Positions 1-8,662 of a DNA stretch of 64,000 bases are shown here, one piece after another (the stretch's first letter is position 1; each line of letters begins with the position of its first letter). The notes beneath the pieces were generated by a model. It saw only the letters and a list, made by a program, of their open reading frames with translations, ran no database searches and had not been told where the DNA came from. Origin of the DNA: Candidatus Trichofilum aggregatum (GTDB lineage: Bacteria; Chloroflexota; Anaerolineae; Promineifilales; Promineifilaceae); the NCBI GenBank assembly GCA_016716885.1, contig JADJUV010000010.1:62001-126000 (forward strand), written 5' to 3'. A program made the translations under genes and the position numbers.

Positions 1-88
1 CCCGGCTATGGGGGAATGTTAAAATGCCAGACAACTTTTAGGAATCCGGTTTCAGTGAGAAATCGGATTTCTGCTATTAAGGACGTGT

Positions 89-835
89 ATGGAGCAGTAC
101 GGAAAAGATAAAAAATGGCCTTTTGCGGAAGGGGGGGAGAGCACGTTGGCGTTGGTGACGGGGGTGTGGGCGGCCGCGGCCGCGTTCCGTCTCCTGCGTA
201 ATAACCCTCTCACCAATATACTCTTCTGGTTCATGACCCCTCTCTGGTTACTCATCGTCTGGTTCTTCCGTGATCCCAACCGTGAACCCCTCAACGAAGA
301 AGGGTTAGTCGTTAGCCCCGGTGATGGCGAAGTGGTAGAAATCATTCGTGAACCAGAGAAGCGCTACCTCAACGATGATGCTATTCGCATAAGCATCTTC
401 CTCTCTATTGTGGATGTTCACGTTCAACGTGTGCCTTTAAGCGGCCGCGTCACCCTGGTAGATTATCACCCCGGTCAATTCCTGAAAGCCTACCTGCCAG
501 AAGCTTCAGAAGTGAATGAATATATCGCCATGATCACCGAATCGGACTATGGCCGGATATTGACCAAACAAATAGCGGGGATTTTAGCCCGCCGCTGTGT
601 CAACAACGCCCGCGTAGGTGATGAGTTGGCCACCGGGCAACGCTTTGGTCTGATCAAATTCAGTTCACGAGTAGACCTGTTTCTACCGGCCAATGCTGAT
701 CTCATCGTCCAGGTGGGTGATAAAGTGTATGGTGGTTTAACCCCTATTGCACGACTCAAAAAAGCAGGTCATCGGGCAGTAACCGGGTCAACAGCGCACG
801 TTGCTGGACCAAACGGGTACGTCTACACATCTTAG
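89..835 (+). CDS. psd: Phosphatidylserine decarboxylase proenzyme, short type
   Basis: Decarboxylates phosphatidylserine to phosphatidylethanolamine at the membrane. The 248-residue protein has a hydrophobic segment around residues 22-60, the motif RDPNREP, the family stretch VDVHVQRVP near 108-116 and a C-terminal pyruvoyl-site region KFSSRVDLFLP at 190-200. Family members normally carry Gly-Ser at the self-cleavage site (FGSRVD). Here it reads Ser192-Ser193. Other pyruvoyl enzymes are known to cleave between two serines, so processing may still occur, but this is inference. pssA follows 26 bases downstream, which fits the usual pairing of the two steps of phosphatidylethanolamine synthesis. 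The ATG at 89 follows a GGACG stretch; no better start is visible. Confidence 0.9.
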   Translation: MEQYGKDKKWPFAEGGESTLALVTGVWAAAAAFRLLRNNPLTNILFWFMTPLWLLIVWFFRDPNREPLNEEGLVVSPGDGEVVEIIREPEKRYLNDDAIRISIFLSIVDVHVQRVPLSGRVTLVDYHPGQFLKAYLPEASEVNEYIAMITESDYGRILTKQIAGILARRCVNNARVGDELATGQRFGLIKFSSRVDLFLPANADLIVQVGDKVYGGLTPIARLKKAGHRAVTGSTAHVAGPNGYVYTS

Positions 836-861
836 ACTGCCCCCAAAGAATAAGGTGTGCC

Positions 862-1581
862 ATGAATAGCAAATACCGTTATCTCGTTCCCAATGGAATT
901 ACCTTCCTATCCCTTATTTGTGGCATTGTTTCTATTTTGTCCTCGGCCACAGAACATCTAGCCCTGGCCGGGGCGTTGATCCTTGCCAGTTATGTGCTGG
1001 ATTTTTTTGATGGCACAACAGCCCGTAAACTCAATGCCCGCTCTGAATTTGGCCTGCAACTCGATTCATTGGTTGATATGGTGAGTCTGGGTGCGGCCCC
1101 GGCTATCCTGGCCTTCTTTCATCTGCGTGTTAATGGTGGCGTGGCTGAACCATTGATTTGGGTGTGCGCCGTGATGGTTCCCCTGGCGGGTGCTTTCCGG
1201 TTGGCCCGGTTTAATTTGTTACCCATGAAAACGGGGCAGACAGATTCGATTGGTCTGACCATCTCGACAGCGGGGGCCTTGCTGGTGTTGGCGGTGATGA
1301 CGGATTTAAGCGGCCGCATTGAATTACCCAACTTTTGGTTCATCGTTCTAATGGTCCTTCTGAGTGTGCTTATGGTCAGCACTATCACCTTCCCCTCAGT
1401 AAAATGGATTTTCAGCCGCAAACGAATCAATATTTGCCTCGTCATCCTCACTGGGATTGCCATTTGGAAACTTAGTTTTATTCCTGCCTGGTACTTATTA
1501 ACCAATGGGTATGTCGGTGTTTCTCTGGCACGGGCCGGATATCGTTCCGTCGTAAGCGAGCAGTCGCCCCTTGAAGGTTAA
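862..1581 (+). CDS. pssA: CDP-diacylglycerol-serine O-phosphatidyltransferase
   Basis: Makes phosphatidylserine from CDP-diacylglycerol and L-serine in the membrane, supplying the substrate of the preceding Psd. The 239-residue protein is rich in membrane segments and carries a complete CDP-alcohol phosphotransferase signature: D50-G51-x2-A54-R55-x8-G64-x3-D68-x3-D72. The gene starts 26 bases after psd with AAGGTG before the ATG, so the two are most likely co-transcribed. Length and motif fit the bacterial type II PssA family. The last 15 or so residues are polar and not conserved as far as I can tell. Confidence 0.92.
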   Translation: MNSKYRYLVPNGITFLSLICGIVSILSSATEHLALAGALILASYVLDFFDGTTARKLNARSEFGLQLDSLVDMVSLGAAPAILAFFHLRVNGGVAEPLIWVCAVMVPLAGAFRLARFNLLPMKTGQTDSIGLTISTAGALLVLAVMTDLSGRIELPNFWFIVLMVLLSVLMVSTITFPSVKWIFSRKRINICLVILTGIAIWKLSFIPAWYLLTNGYVGVSLARAGYRSVVSEQSPLEG

Positions 1582-1620
1582 GCGCCGGGTGACAATCATG
1601 GCACACAACTAGCTATTATT

Positions 1621-2298
1621 ATGAGTGACTTTCATACTCGTTGGCTCCGTTTTCAAGGATATGCTCTTTTTCGTTACGCCCGCCTGGTAACACGCACCGC
1701 CCGTTTTCGCGTTGAAGGGTGGGCCAATGCTGAAAAAGCCCGAGCCACTGGTCGGCCCCTCATCTGGACAACCTGGCATGGCCTGGGTATGACCTACCTC
1801 AATTTTGGCGATCGTTTCTTGGATGCCAATAACTTTATGGCGATTGTGGTGGGGGATGAGCGCTCGAATGTGTTGGCTGAACTAGGCTCACGCCTGGGCG
1901 GGCAACCCGTAGCCATAGATATGCAGGGTAATCCGGTCGCTTCAGGCCGTTCTGTTCTCAAACTGATAAGGGCTTTGAAGGCGGGGCGAGAAACGGTGTT
2001 GTTCCCGGATGGCCCGGATGGCCCGGCTTTTGTGCCGAAACCGGGGATTGCTTATCTGGCCCGGAAAGCGGCCGCGGTCATTATGCCCATCGGTGTGTGG
2101 ACAAAGTGGGGGGTTCATCTAAGCCGCTGGGATCGCTATCTTGTGCCCTTTCCTGGGGCCGAGTTGCATGTGACTATAGGGGAGCCACTGTTTATTGATG
2201 AAACGATGAAGGATGAGGATGTGTTAGCGCGGGTGACAGAGGCCAACAATGCCATCCGCACCCGCGCCCAAATCCTGGCCGGGGTAACGCCCTGGTGA
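1621..2298 (+). CDS. DUF374-type lysophospholipid acyltransferase family protein
   Basis: A 225-residue member of the LPLAT superfamily, likely an acyltransferase acting on a lipid acceptor at the inner membrane. Visible marks are WHGLG near residue 54 (in the place of the HxxxxD block), LFPDGPDGP near 128-136, typical of the DUF374 branch, and the C-terminal IGEPLFID. It lies 39 bases after pssA in the same direction, so a role in membrane lipid or lipid A-like acylation fits the operon, but the acceptor cannot be read from sequence. The ATG at 1621 has no clear ribosome binding site; translation may depend on the upstream genes. Confidence 0.75.
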   Translation: MSDFHTRWLRFQGYALFRYARLVTRTARFRVEGWANAEKARATGRPLIWTTWHGLGMTYLNFGDRFLDANNFMAIVVGDERSNVLAELGSRLGGQPVAIDMQGNPVASGRSVLKLIRALKAGRETVLFPDGPDGPAFVPKPGIAYLARKAAAVIMPIGVWTKWGVHLSRWDRYLVPFPGAELHVTIGEPLFIDETMKDEDVLARVTEANNAIRTRAQILAGVTPW

Positions 2299-2304
2299 CA
2301 GTAA

Positions 2305-2360
2305 AGTTTCGAGTTTTCTAGTTTGCCCCAACTCGAAACTCCGAACTCGCAACTCAAAAC
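2305..2360. repeat. STRR tract, TTTCGAGT / ACTCGAAA words, inverted arms
   Basis: Short words TTTCGAGTTTT and AACTCGAAACTC occur as two opposed arms that can pair. The tract fills the whole gap between two convergent genes, so as RNA it could act as a two-way terminator (inference). Confidence 0.6.
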
Positions 2361-3133
2361 TACTTCCCCTGCCAATTCGCCGGACGTTTGTTGATAAAAG
2401 CGTCCATCCCTTCTTTCTGATCCTCAGTTGCAAATAACATATAAAACAGACGTCGCTCGTGGGCCAGTCCGGCTTGCAAGAACATCTCATCGGCGGCGTT
2501 GACGGCTTCTTTGCCCAGGCGCACGGCGACAGGGGCACGGCTGGCAATCTGTTGCCCCAGTTTGATCGCCTCTTCCAGATACACTTCCACCGGATAAATG
2601 TGGTTGACCAGGCCGTAGTGTAACGCTTCGGCGGCGGTGAGAAAACGGCCATTCAGCACAATCTCCATCGCCAGGGCCTTGCCCACGGCGCGGGTCATGC
2701 GTTGGGTACCACCCGCACCAGGGATCACGCCGATGTTGATTTCTGGCTGGCCGAATTGGGCCGTCTCGCTGGCGATGATCATGTCGCAGGCCATGACCAG
2801 TTCACAGCCACCTCCCAGGGCAAAACCAGAAACGGCGGCGATGACGGGTTTGTTGAGGCGGCGTAGGCGGTCCCAGTAATCAATAAACGGGTTATCCAAC
2901 ATGGAAACAGGGGTGGCTCCGGCCATCTGTTTAATGTCGGCGCCAGCGGCAAAAGCCCGTTCGTTGCCGGTGATCACCATACAACCCACCGCCGGATCGG
3001 CGTCGAATTGGGCCAAAGCGTCCATCAGTTCAGCCATGAGTTCCCGGTTAAGGGCGTTGAGGGCTTTGGGGCGGTTCAGTTGGGCAATGCCCACACGCCC
3101 TTCGATACGAGTGAGGATGTGTTCGTAGGTCAT
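2360..3133 (-). CDS. Enoyl-CoA hydratase/isomerase (crotonase) family protein
   Basis: Likely a soluble short-chain enoyl-CoA hydratase, 257 residues, the usual length. The CoA-binding/oxyanion stretch FAAGADIKQM is at 61-70, the second oxyanion loop FALGGGC at 104-110, and both catalytic glutamates of true hydratases are present at E111 (GCELVMACD) and E131 (QPEINIGVIPG). AAGGAGC lies just before the ATG. Both glutamates favour hydratase over the other activities in this superfamily; the chain-length preference is not readable. It stands alone between repeat-filled gaps, so no operon partner helps. Confidence 0.85.
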   Translation of the reverse strand: MTYEHILTRIEGRVGIAQLNRPKALNALNRELMAELMDALAQFDADPAVGCMVITGNERAFAAGADIKQMAGATPVSMLDNPFIDYWDRLRRLNKPVIAAVSGFALGGGCELVMACDMIIASETAQFGQPEINIGVIPGAGGTQRMTRAVGKALAMEIVLNGRFLTAAEALHYGLVNHIYPVEVYLEEAIKLGQQIASRAPVAVRLGKEAVNAADEMFLQAGLAHERRLFYMLFATEDQKEGMDAFINKRPANWQGK

Positions 3134-3163
3134 GGGATGCTCCTTGTGGGTTTGGGTAAAAAG

Positions 3164-3275
3164 AAGGACACAGAGAGCACTGAGGAAGACACAGAGATCA
3201 CAGAGGTTTAAATACAGTCCTTTTTCTGTGATTCTCCCTGTCTCTAGCGCTCTGTGTTCTCGAGTCTTTTGGTTC
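3164..3275. repeat. STRR tract, CACAGAG / CTCTGTG words, inverted arms
   Basis: Words such as GACACAGAGAGCACTGAGG and CACAGAGATCACAGAG face CTGTGATTCTC and GCTCTGTGTTCTC. The arms are opposed. The tract occupies most of the gap 3134-3288; I see no gene in that gap. Confidence 0.6.
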
Positions 3276-3288
3276 TGGTCTGCCCAGG

Positions 3289-4518
3289 TTAGGATAGTTG
3301 CCAGAGAGAGACGGTTTCGGTGTGGTAGGTCTGCGGCCGCATATCAATGGGCTGTACTTCAACCAGGTGATACCCGGCTTCTACCAGGCCCCGGCCATCG
3401 CGGGATAAGGTAGCGACATCAGAACTTACGTAGAGGATGCGGGGTGGTTTGCGGCCGCGTACCCAATCCAGAACCTCTTTGCTTACCCCGCTGGCCGGGG
3501 GATTCACAACAAGTAAGTCGGGTTGTTTGTCTAACAGGGGTAACACATCTTCTACCGCGCCCTCGTACAAACTCACATTACTCGTTTCATCCAGGTTCGC
3601 GGCCGCGTCAGCAATCGCGTCCGGGTTTTGCTCCACGCCAATCAGCGCGGCGCAACCGGCGGCCAGCCAGCGAGACAGCAGGCCAATACCGGTGTAAAGC
3701 TCCAGTACCTGTTCCGTGCCCTGAAGGTTGGCGTAATGGAGAACGGTATCAACCACGAGCGCGGCCGCGGACAGGCTAGAAGGGAAATAACTGCTGGCCG
3801 ATACACGGAACGCTTGGCCCTTCACGACTTGTAGCAGGTAAGGGTCACCAATTAAGGTGGCGGCCGTGCCATCGGGCGACAAAACTGCCACCGAAAGCGG
3901 GAAATCCACCTCTAGCTCTGGCGGTTCATTATCCCCCAGGTCTAGGACCACCATAAGGGTCTCATCATGCCCCTGGCGTAAGGTTACCTGGTGCAAACCA
4001 GGGAAATCCAGGTCGAAATCTTCCCGTAGGTGGAGCAAAGCCGGTTGGGCGATGGCGCAGGTTTCGAGGGGCATCACCTCGTTTAGCTCCGGTGACCATA
4101 AACCCAACTTGCCATCGGCGGTAGCAGAAAGGGTTAATTGTAGGCTGTAGCCCCAAGGATCCTGGTTCGCCAGCGTGGGTCGTACCAGGGGTTGGGCAAT
4201 GCCGCCGATGCGCTGTAGCTGTTCGGCTACTACACTTTGTTTGTAGACAAGCTGTTGGCCGTATTTGATATGTTGAAAATGGGAGTGGCCGCAGGTTCCG
4301 TAGTGAGGACAACGGGGTTCGACCCGGTAGGGTGAGGCATCAAGAATGGTCTGAATGCGGCCGCGTTGGAAATGTTTGCCCTTGTTTTCCGTTACTTCCG
4401 CCTGGACTCGTTCGCCAGGGATGGCAAAAGGCACAAAAACGACGCGATCCTGGCTATCTCGACCGAAAGCCACGCCCCCATTGCCCATGCCGGTTAAAGT
4501 GATATTGACTGTTTTCAT
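3289..4518 (-). CDS. TrmA/RlmD-like class I SAM RNA methyltransferase lacking the catalytic cysteine
   Basis: A 409-residue protein with the architecture of 5-methyluridine RNA methyltransferases: N-terminal TRAM domain (about 1-58), a cysteine cluster, and a C-terminal Rossmann domain with SAM motif LELYTGIGLLS near 272-282. Two features are off. The iron-sulfur cluster motif, usually CxxxxxCxxC, reads C70-x5-C76-x2-S79, with C154 the fourth position. The motif with the nucleophile, usually YVSCDPATLARD, reads YVSSDVATLSRD, placing Ser366 where the catalytic Cys should be. The DPPR motif is NPPAS. I checked the codons (AGT TCT). It may be a non-methylating RNA-binding relative or use another mechanism. 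Confidence 0.75.
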   Translation of the reverse strand: MKTVNITLTGMGNGGVAFGRDSQDRVVFVPFAIPGERVQAEVTENKGKHFQRGRIQTILDASPYRVEPRCPHYGTCGHSHFQHIKYGQQLVYKQSVVAEQLQRIGGIAQPLVRPTLANQDPWGYSLQLTLSATADGKLGLWSPELNEVMPLETCAIAQPALLHLREDFDLDFPGLHQVTLRQGHDETLMVVLDLGDNEPPELEVDFPLSVAVLSPDGTAATLIGDPYLLQVVKGQAFRVSASSYFPSSLSAAALVVDTVLHYANLQGTEQVLELYTGIGLLSRWLAAGCAALIGVEQNPDAIADAAANLDETSNVSLYEGAVEDVLPLLDKQPDLLVVNPPASGVSKEVLDWVRGRKPPRILYVSSDVATLSRDGRGLVEAGYHLVEVQPIDMRPQTYHTETVSLWQLS

Positions 4519-4567
4519 AAAAAGTTGCCTGCCAAATGGCCTGGTTATTGGTTACTGGTCACCTGGC

Positions 4568-5215
4568 TTAAATGCGGCCGCTGGCAATCAGTTGGGTGAA
4601 TGAAGCAATGAACCAATGAATGAGGAATGGATAAAAGAAGGACTCGGTGCGCCAGGCGATAAAGGCAAAACCAGCCCCGCCAAAAATGGTGGTCAGCGTT
4701 TCTAACTCTGGTTTGTTCAGGTGCATAAAAGCAAAGGGAACTGCCTGCAAAAAGATAGCTGGCCCTGGCCCCAACACCTTAGCTAGACCAAACAACATAA
4801 ACCCGCGCCAGATAAACTCCCAACCCCATAAATCTACGCCGGTAATAAATATCAGATAGGGAATACTTTTAGGGGCACGGTCTTGGTAATAGGCTGTCAT
4901 GCCTGGGGTGCGTGCCACAAAATGGAGGATTACCGCCATGACCAGACATACGCCCAACACCCACAAAATCCCTTCCGGCCATTTGCCCCACTTAAAGCCA
5001 TAGTTGCTCAAAGGTTCAGCAAACAATATCCAGATAATGATGGCCGGAATGATGAAATAGAGCACCACCCGGTCATACGCTTTGGTGGCGAAGATGGTAT
5101 GGTCATACCAATCCAGCATGGGCAGGATGGTTCCCAGGATGATAATCAGGGTAAGTTTTGGGTCAAATTCGACGCCACCAATAATCACTTTGGGACTCAT
5201 ACGTTCTTGATGCAC
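4568..5215 (-). CDS. CPBP-family intramembrane metalloprotease
   Basis: A multi-pass membrane protein of 215 residues with the motifs of CAAX-protease/bacteriocin-processing (CPBP) enzymes: the first-motif glutamate and arginine in WEFIWRGFML, and FAFMHLNKPELETL as the second histidine motif. In this family the residues bind a metal and cut peptides within the membrane; the substrate is unknown here. It starts 6 bases after the cupin gene stop, so both form a small operon. An internal ATG at 5200 (MSPKV) is an alternative start. Confidence 0.8.
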   Translation of the reverse strand: MHQERMSPKVIIGGVEFDPKLTLIIILGTILPMLDWYDHTIFATKAYDRVVLYFIIPAIIIWILFAEPLSNYGFKWGKWPEGILWVLGVCLVMAVILHFVARTPGMTAYYQDRAPKSIPYLIFITGVDLWGWEFIWRGFMLFGLAKVLGPGPAIFLQAVPFAFMHLNKPELETLTTIFGGAGFAFIAWRTESFFYPFLIHWFIASFTQLIASGRI

Positions 5216-5221
5216 CGTGGA

Positions 5222-5542
5222 TCAGGGGGCAGGCGCGATGCCAATGAGTAGGGTTAGAAGGGTATCACCGTTGTTGGTTACCCCATGGGGTACACCGGCA
5301 GGCGCCCAGATGACCTGACCAGCCTGACCATCAAATTCTTCATCACCTACCTGAAAGCGGCCGCGACCTTCCACAACCATATAAAATTTATCCTGATCCG
5401 TGTGTTGATGCACCTTTTGCACTTGACCGGCTTCCAGGCAATTTAGCCCCAGGAGAAGCGCATCTGCCTGGAACAACGTGGTCTTGAAATACTTATCAGG
5501 CTGACTACCAACATGCTCAGCAATTGTTTTGATCCAATGCAT
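5222..5542 (-). CDS. Small cupin-domain protein
   Basis: A 106-residue single-domain cupin. Motif 1 reads VHQHTDQDKFYMVVEGRG, keeping both histidines and the closing glycine, but with D/K where the metal-binding glutamate usually sits. Motif 2, PAGVPHGVTNN, is intact. It probably binds a metal and a small ligand; enzyme, sensor or storage role cannot be told apart. It is followed at 6 bases by the CPBP protease gene. Confidence 0.8.
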   Translation of the reverse strand: MHWIKTIAEHVGSQPDKYFKTTLFQADALLLGLNCLEAGQVQKVHQHTDQDKFYMVVEGRGRFQVGDEEFDGQAGQVIWAPAGVPHGVTNNGDTLLTLLIGIAPAP

Positions 5543-5573
5543 GATTGTTTTCCCCGCTTATTTCAGGGTCAGG

Positions 5574-5609
5574 AAATAAAAACCCCTAAACATGCTTCAT
5601 GTTTAGGGG
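5574..5609 (-). terminator. Rho-independent terminator of rpsU
   Basis: Perfect 12-bp stem CCCCTAAACATG / CATGTTTAGGGG with a 3-base loop, followed on the minus strand by a run of T (AAATAAAAA on the plus strand). It lies about 30 bases after the rpsU stop. Confidence 0.85.
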
Positions 5610-5637
5610 CTGATAATCGTAAACATTCCCTGGCTGG

Positions 5638-5844
5638 TTATGTTTCGTTTGTCTTAGAGGTTCGCTTCTGCCGACGGATCGCCTTTTTCTTAGCGATACG
5701 CCGTAATTCACTCTTCGGTACATGCCAACGTTTACGCCGGACTTCAGCCAGGATACGGCTCTTGGTCACTTCTTTGTTAAAGCGACGGAGCAGTTGTTCC
5801 GGTGATTCGTTTGAACGGAGTACGACTTTTGCCAGTTTACTCAC
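5638..5844 (-). CDS. rpsU: 30S ribosomal protein S21
   Basis: Small-subunit ribosomal protein of 68 residues, normal length, very basic, with the family core RSNESPEQLLRRFNKEV and a C-terminal RRIAKKKAIRRQKR tail. The start is GTG at 5844, preceded by AAGAAGGGG. It is a single-gene unit with its own promoter (5918-5946) and terminator (5574-5609). Confidence 0.95.
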   Translation of the reverse strand: MSKLAKVVLRSNESPEQLLRRFNKEVTKSRILAEVRRKRWHVPKSELRRIAKKKAIRRQKRTSKTNET

Positions 5845-5917
5845 CCCCTTCTTTGGTGTAAATTCTGTTTAATCCCAGGCACAGGAAAATAATGAAGGGT
5901 AGATTTCCCTGATATTG

Positions 5918-5946
5918 GTAATACAGTTGATTTGATTAATGTACAA
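5918..5946 (-). promoter_or_regulatory. Sigma-70-like promoter for rpsU
   Basis: On the minus strand TTGTAC (5941-5946) and TATTAC (5918-5923) are 17 bases apart, about 75 bases before the rpsU start. It is the only good match in the gap 5845-6033. Confidence 0.5.
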
Positions 5947-6033
5947 GCCAGATGGATTGATACAACGCGCGTAGTCTATCAGATTTCCCTACCGTATGCC
6001 AACCGATAAAAGAGACGGGTTACAATGATGCGG

Positions 6034-6761
6034 TCATTGGCGACAACTTTCTACAAACCCGGTAAATAGCCGTTGCATCCGGGGATCATCTTGTACCAGG
6101 TTTTCAGGATGCCATTGGACACCAATGGCAAACGGATGCCCCGTTAGCTCCACGGCTTCAATGAGACCATCGGGAGCAATCGCGGCCGCAGTCAGTTCAG
6201 CCGCCAGTTGCCGGATACCCTGGTGATGTAAACTATTGACCGGAATGCGGTCCAACTCCATGAGGTGGGCCAGTTTTGTGTTCATTGTCAGGTGAACGTC
6301 ATGAGGGGTGTGGTTGCGGGGAAACTGCCGATAATAATCATGCCGCATTGCGTCTGGCATGAGGGTGGCAATATCTTCCCATAACGTGCCTCCCAGCGCG
6401 ACATTAAAAACCTGACTCCCCGACAAATAGCTAACAATGGTTTTTCTGATTGCACCGCCTGACGGGTCAGGAAGATTTCTGTTTCATCCCGCACGGGGTT
6501 AATGTCGTAAAGGGTGGGGACAGTTGGGTTGCCTCCGTAACGGCGTGGATCAATGTCACCACCACCAGGCAAAAGCAAACCATCTATGCGGTTCAAAATG
6601 ATGACTAGGTCGGCTTCGCTTAAACCGAGGGGAATCATAAGCGGAATCCCGCCCGCGGCCGCGATAGCCTCCAGGTATGAAGGCATCAGGCCAATCACCT
6701 CAAGAGGTGGGTTTTGATCAGCCGTTTTGCGATACGTGGTGCAACCGATAATAGGTTTCAT
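6034..6761 (-). pseudogene. Peptidase C26 / gamma-glutamyl-type amidohydrolase, frame-shifted
   Basis: Class I glutamine amidotransferase-like protein related to PuuD, which hydrolyses gamma-glutamyl amides. The first part (6761 to about 6424) has the oxyanion region LLLPGGGDIDPRRYG and the nucleophile elbow LAICRG. The rest continues in another frame as SQVFNVALGGTLWEDI and ends with the catalytic HPE of IGVQWHPENLV. One base is missing in a GGGG run at about 6424; adding one G restores the family reading ICRGSQVFNVALGG. A homopolymer sequencing error is more likely than true loss, since all catalytic residues remain. GAGGAAAG precedes the ATG at 6761. Confidence 0.8.
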
Positions 6762-6865
6762 AACCGTTTATCTTTCCTCTTCACGTATGAATGGGTAGAG
6801 CCTTGGGCCTGTCTGCGAGGGCGACTGTAAACAGCCCACTCTACAACGATGGCGACAAACTGGGG

Positions 6866-6899
6866 AATAAAAAAAGTGATAGCCATTTGGCTATCACTT
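6866..6899 (-). terminator. Rho-independent terminator of rplS
   Basis: Stem AAGTGATAGCC / GGCTATCACTT (11 bp, 4-base loop) followed on the minus strand by a seven-base T run. It lies about 45 bases after the rplS stop. Confidence 0.85.
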
Positions 6900-6942
6900 C
6901 AAGGTTTATCAAAATAAAATTGCCCCAAGGTAAGTGGGATAA

Positions 6943-7296
6943 TCAGCTAAGACGCTTTTCGCGCAAACGAGCCGCTTTACCCGTCAAGTTACGCAGGTAG
7001 TACAATTGAGCACGACGAACGTAGGCATGACGATGAACTTCGATTTTCTCAATGCGCGGAGAACGAGTCAAAAATGTCAGTTCTACGCCCACACTGTTAG
7101 AAGCAACACGTCTTACCGTGAAGTTTTCCTGGTTGCCACTTCGCCGTAAGCGAATAACAATACCCCGGATCATCTGCGTCCGTTCCCGGTTCCCTTCGAC
7201 AATGCGTACATAGACGGTAACGTTATCACCCACACGTAATTGGGGTAAATTCTCGTTCACCGGAGAATCAAAGGCTTTCAAAAGCAAATCAGACAT
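6943..7296 (-). CDS. rplS: 50S ribosomal protein L19
   Basis: Large-subunit ribosomal protein near the 30S interface. From the ATG at 7296 it has 117 residues, the normal length, with the family stretches LRVGDNVTVYVRIVEGNRER, IRLRRSGNQENFTVRRV and the C-terminal AQLYYLRNLTGKAARLREK. An upstream in-frame ATG at 7344 would add 16 residues unlike L19, while GGAGAAGG sits right before 7296, so I chose the latter. It is not next to trmD or rpsP, its common neighbours. It has its own promoter, leader hairpin and terminator. Confidence 0.95.
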   Translation of the reverse strand: MSDLLLKAFDSPVNENLPQLRVGDNVTVYVRIVEGNRERTQMIRGIVIRLRRSGNQENFTVRRVASNSVGVELTFLTRSPRIEKIEVHRHAYVRRAQLYYLRNLTGKAARLREKRLS

Positions 7297-7349
7297 GACA
7301 CCTTCTCCACAGATTACATCATTTGTATGATGGTAGTTATTCATAAAGA

Positions 7350-7369
7350 TAGCCCGTGTTGGCGGGCTA
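7350..7369 (-). promoter_or_regulatory. Leader hairpin at the 5' end of the rplS transcript
   Basis: TAGCCCG / CGGGCTA stem with a 6-base loop. It would form within the first bases of the RNA from the predicted promoter and lies 54 bases before the L19 start. L19 leader RNAs are known in other phyla; whether this binds L19 is a guess. Confidence 0.4.
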
Positions 7370-7377
7370 GAACGGCA

Positions 7378-7406
7378 AATATAACATGCCTGAGCTTAAC
7401 AGGCAA
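7378..7406 (-). promoter_or_regulatory. Sigma-70-like promoter for rplS
   Basis: On the minus strand TTGCCT (7401-7406) and TATATT (7378-7383) with a 17-base spacer. Confidence 0.5.
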
Positions 7407-7490
7407 GCATTTTGCCAACCTTGGGTGTGTGTCAAATCTGTGGTCATAACTTTTCCGCCCTACGGTTTCCCCGCGTTTCCTATTCTCTGC

Positions 7491-7518
7491 TTGCCCCCCT
7501 TTATTGCCCCGCTATAAT
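7491..7518 (+). promoter_or_regulatory. Promoter for gmd
   Basis: TTGCCC at 7491-7496 and a perfect TATAAT at 7513-7518, spacer 16, about 66 bases before the gmd start. Confidence 0.55.
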
Positions 7519-7583
7519 CGCCCCACCTTGAGTATGAAGTCCGAACGGTTACTGAATTTTACCGCTTGTGATAAGGAGACCTT

Positions 7584-8558
7584 ATGCCTAAAGCTTTAAT
7601 TACCGGTATTACCGGACAAGATGGCTCATATCTGGCTGAGTTTTTGTTGGGCCTGGGTTATGAAGTCATTGGTATGGTACGCCGTACCAGCACGATCAAT
7701 TTTCACCGTATTGAGCACATTCAGGAGAAACTCACCCTTATTTCGGGTGATATGTTGGATCAGGTTTCGCTTATTCGCATTTTGGAAGAGCATAAACCAG
7801 ATGAAATTTATAACCTGGCGGCCCAGTCTTTTGTGCAAACCTCTTGGAGCCAGCCTGTCTTTACAGGGGAAGCCACGGCCTTGGGGGTAACGCGTTTGTT
7901 GGATGCGATGCGTATGATTTGCCCCCAGGCTCGTTTTTACCAGGCCAGTTCCAGCGAAATGTTTGGTAAGGTAATGGAAGTACCGCAACGAGAGTCAACC
8001 CCTTTTTATCCGCGTAGCCCTTATGGGGTTGCTAAGGTATATGGGCACTGGATTACGGTCAATTACCGAGAAAGTTATGATTTGTATGCCGCCAGTGGCA
8101 TTTTGTTTAACCATGAATCGCCCCGACGCGGTTTGGAGTTTGTCACTCGTAAGATTACGCATCATGTGGCTAAGATAAAATTGGGTTTAGCGCATGAGTT
8201 ACGCCTGGGTAATCTGGATTCGCGGCGTGATTGGGGTTTTGCTGGTGATTATGTCAAGGCAATGTGGCATATGTTGCAACGAGATACACCGGAAGATTAT
8301 GTCATTGCTACCGGTGAAACTCATTCTGTGGAAGAGTTTTTGCAAGAAGCTTTTGGGTATGTGGACCTTGATTGGCATGATTATGTGCGGCAAGACCCGC
8401 TGTTTATGCGCCCGGCGGAAGTAGATTTACTCGTCGGTGATCCGAGTAAAGCGGGGCAGGAGTTGGGCTGGGAGCCGACGGTTAGTTTCCAGGAATTGGT
8501 GCGGATGATGGTAGATGGGGATCTACAAATGTTGCAGGATGGCATTCGGATTGTTTGA
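7584..8558 (+). CDS. gmd: GDP-mannose 4,6-dehydratase (or close NDP-sugar dehydratase)
   Basis: Converts GDP-D-mannose to GDP-4-keto-6-deoxymannose, the precursor of fucose, rhamnose and related deoxysugars of surface glycans. The 324-residue protein is an extended SDR with NADP-binding G8-x2-G11-x2-G14, [14 protein letters not shown] typical of Gmd, the active-site SSSEMFG near 122-128 and Y147-x3-K151. AAGGAG at 7573-7578 fixes the start. The next gene is a phosphohexomutase, so nucleotide-sugar supply is a shared theme. It is at the short end for Gmd, ending soon after the domain core. Confidence 0.85.
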   Translation: MPKALITGITGQDGSYLAEFLLGLGYEVIGMVRRTSTINFHRIEHIQEKLTLISGDMLDQVSLIRILEEHKPDEIYNLAAQSFVQTSWSQPVFTGEATALGVTRLLDAMRMICPQARFYQASSSEMFGKVMEVPQRESTPFYPRSPYGVAKVYGHWITVNYRESYDLYAASGILFNHESPRRGLEFVTRKITHHVAKIKLGLAHELRLGNLDSRRDWGFAGDYVKAMWHMLQRDTPEDYVIATGETHSVEEFLQEAFGYVDLDWHDYVRQDPLFMRPAEVDLLVGDPSKAGQELGWEPTVSFQELVRMMVDGDLQMLQDGIRIV

Positions 8559-8662
8559 GTGCCAGCGTTCTGCGCAGAGAATAAGGCACGTAGAAGGGAA
8601 CCGTTTTAGCTTTGCTCGAGGTTGAACCTGAACCTTGAAACTTCTAATTTAAGGGAGAAAAC

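Noticed and set aside
6420..6430. Programmed frame shift in the C26 amidohydrolase
   Set aside because: No slippery heptamer or following structure, and the many similar shifts at runs in this window favour read errors.
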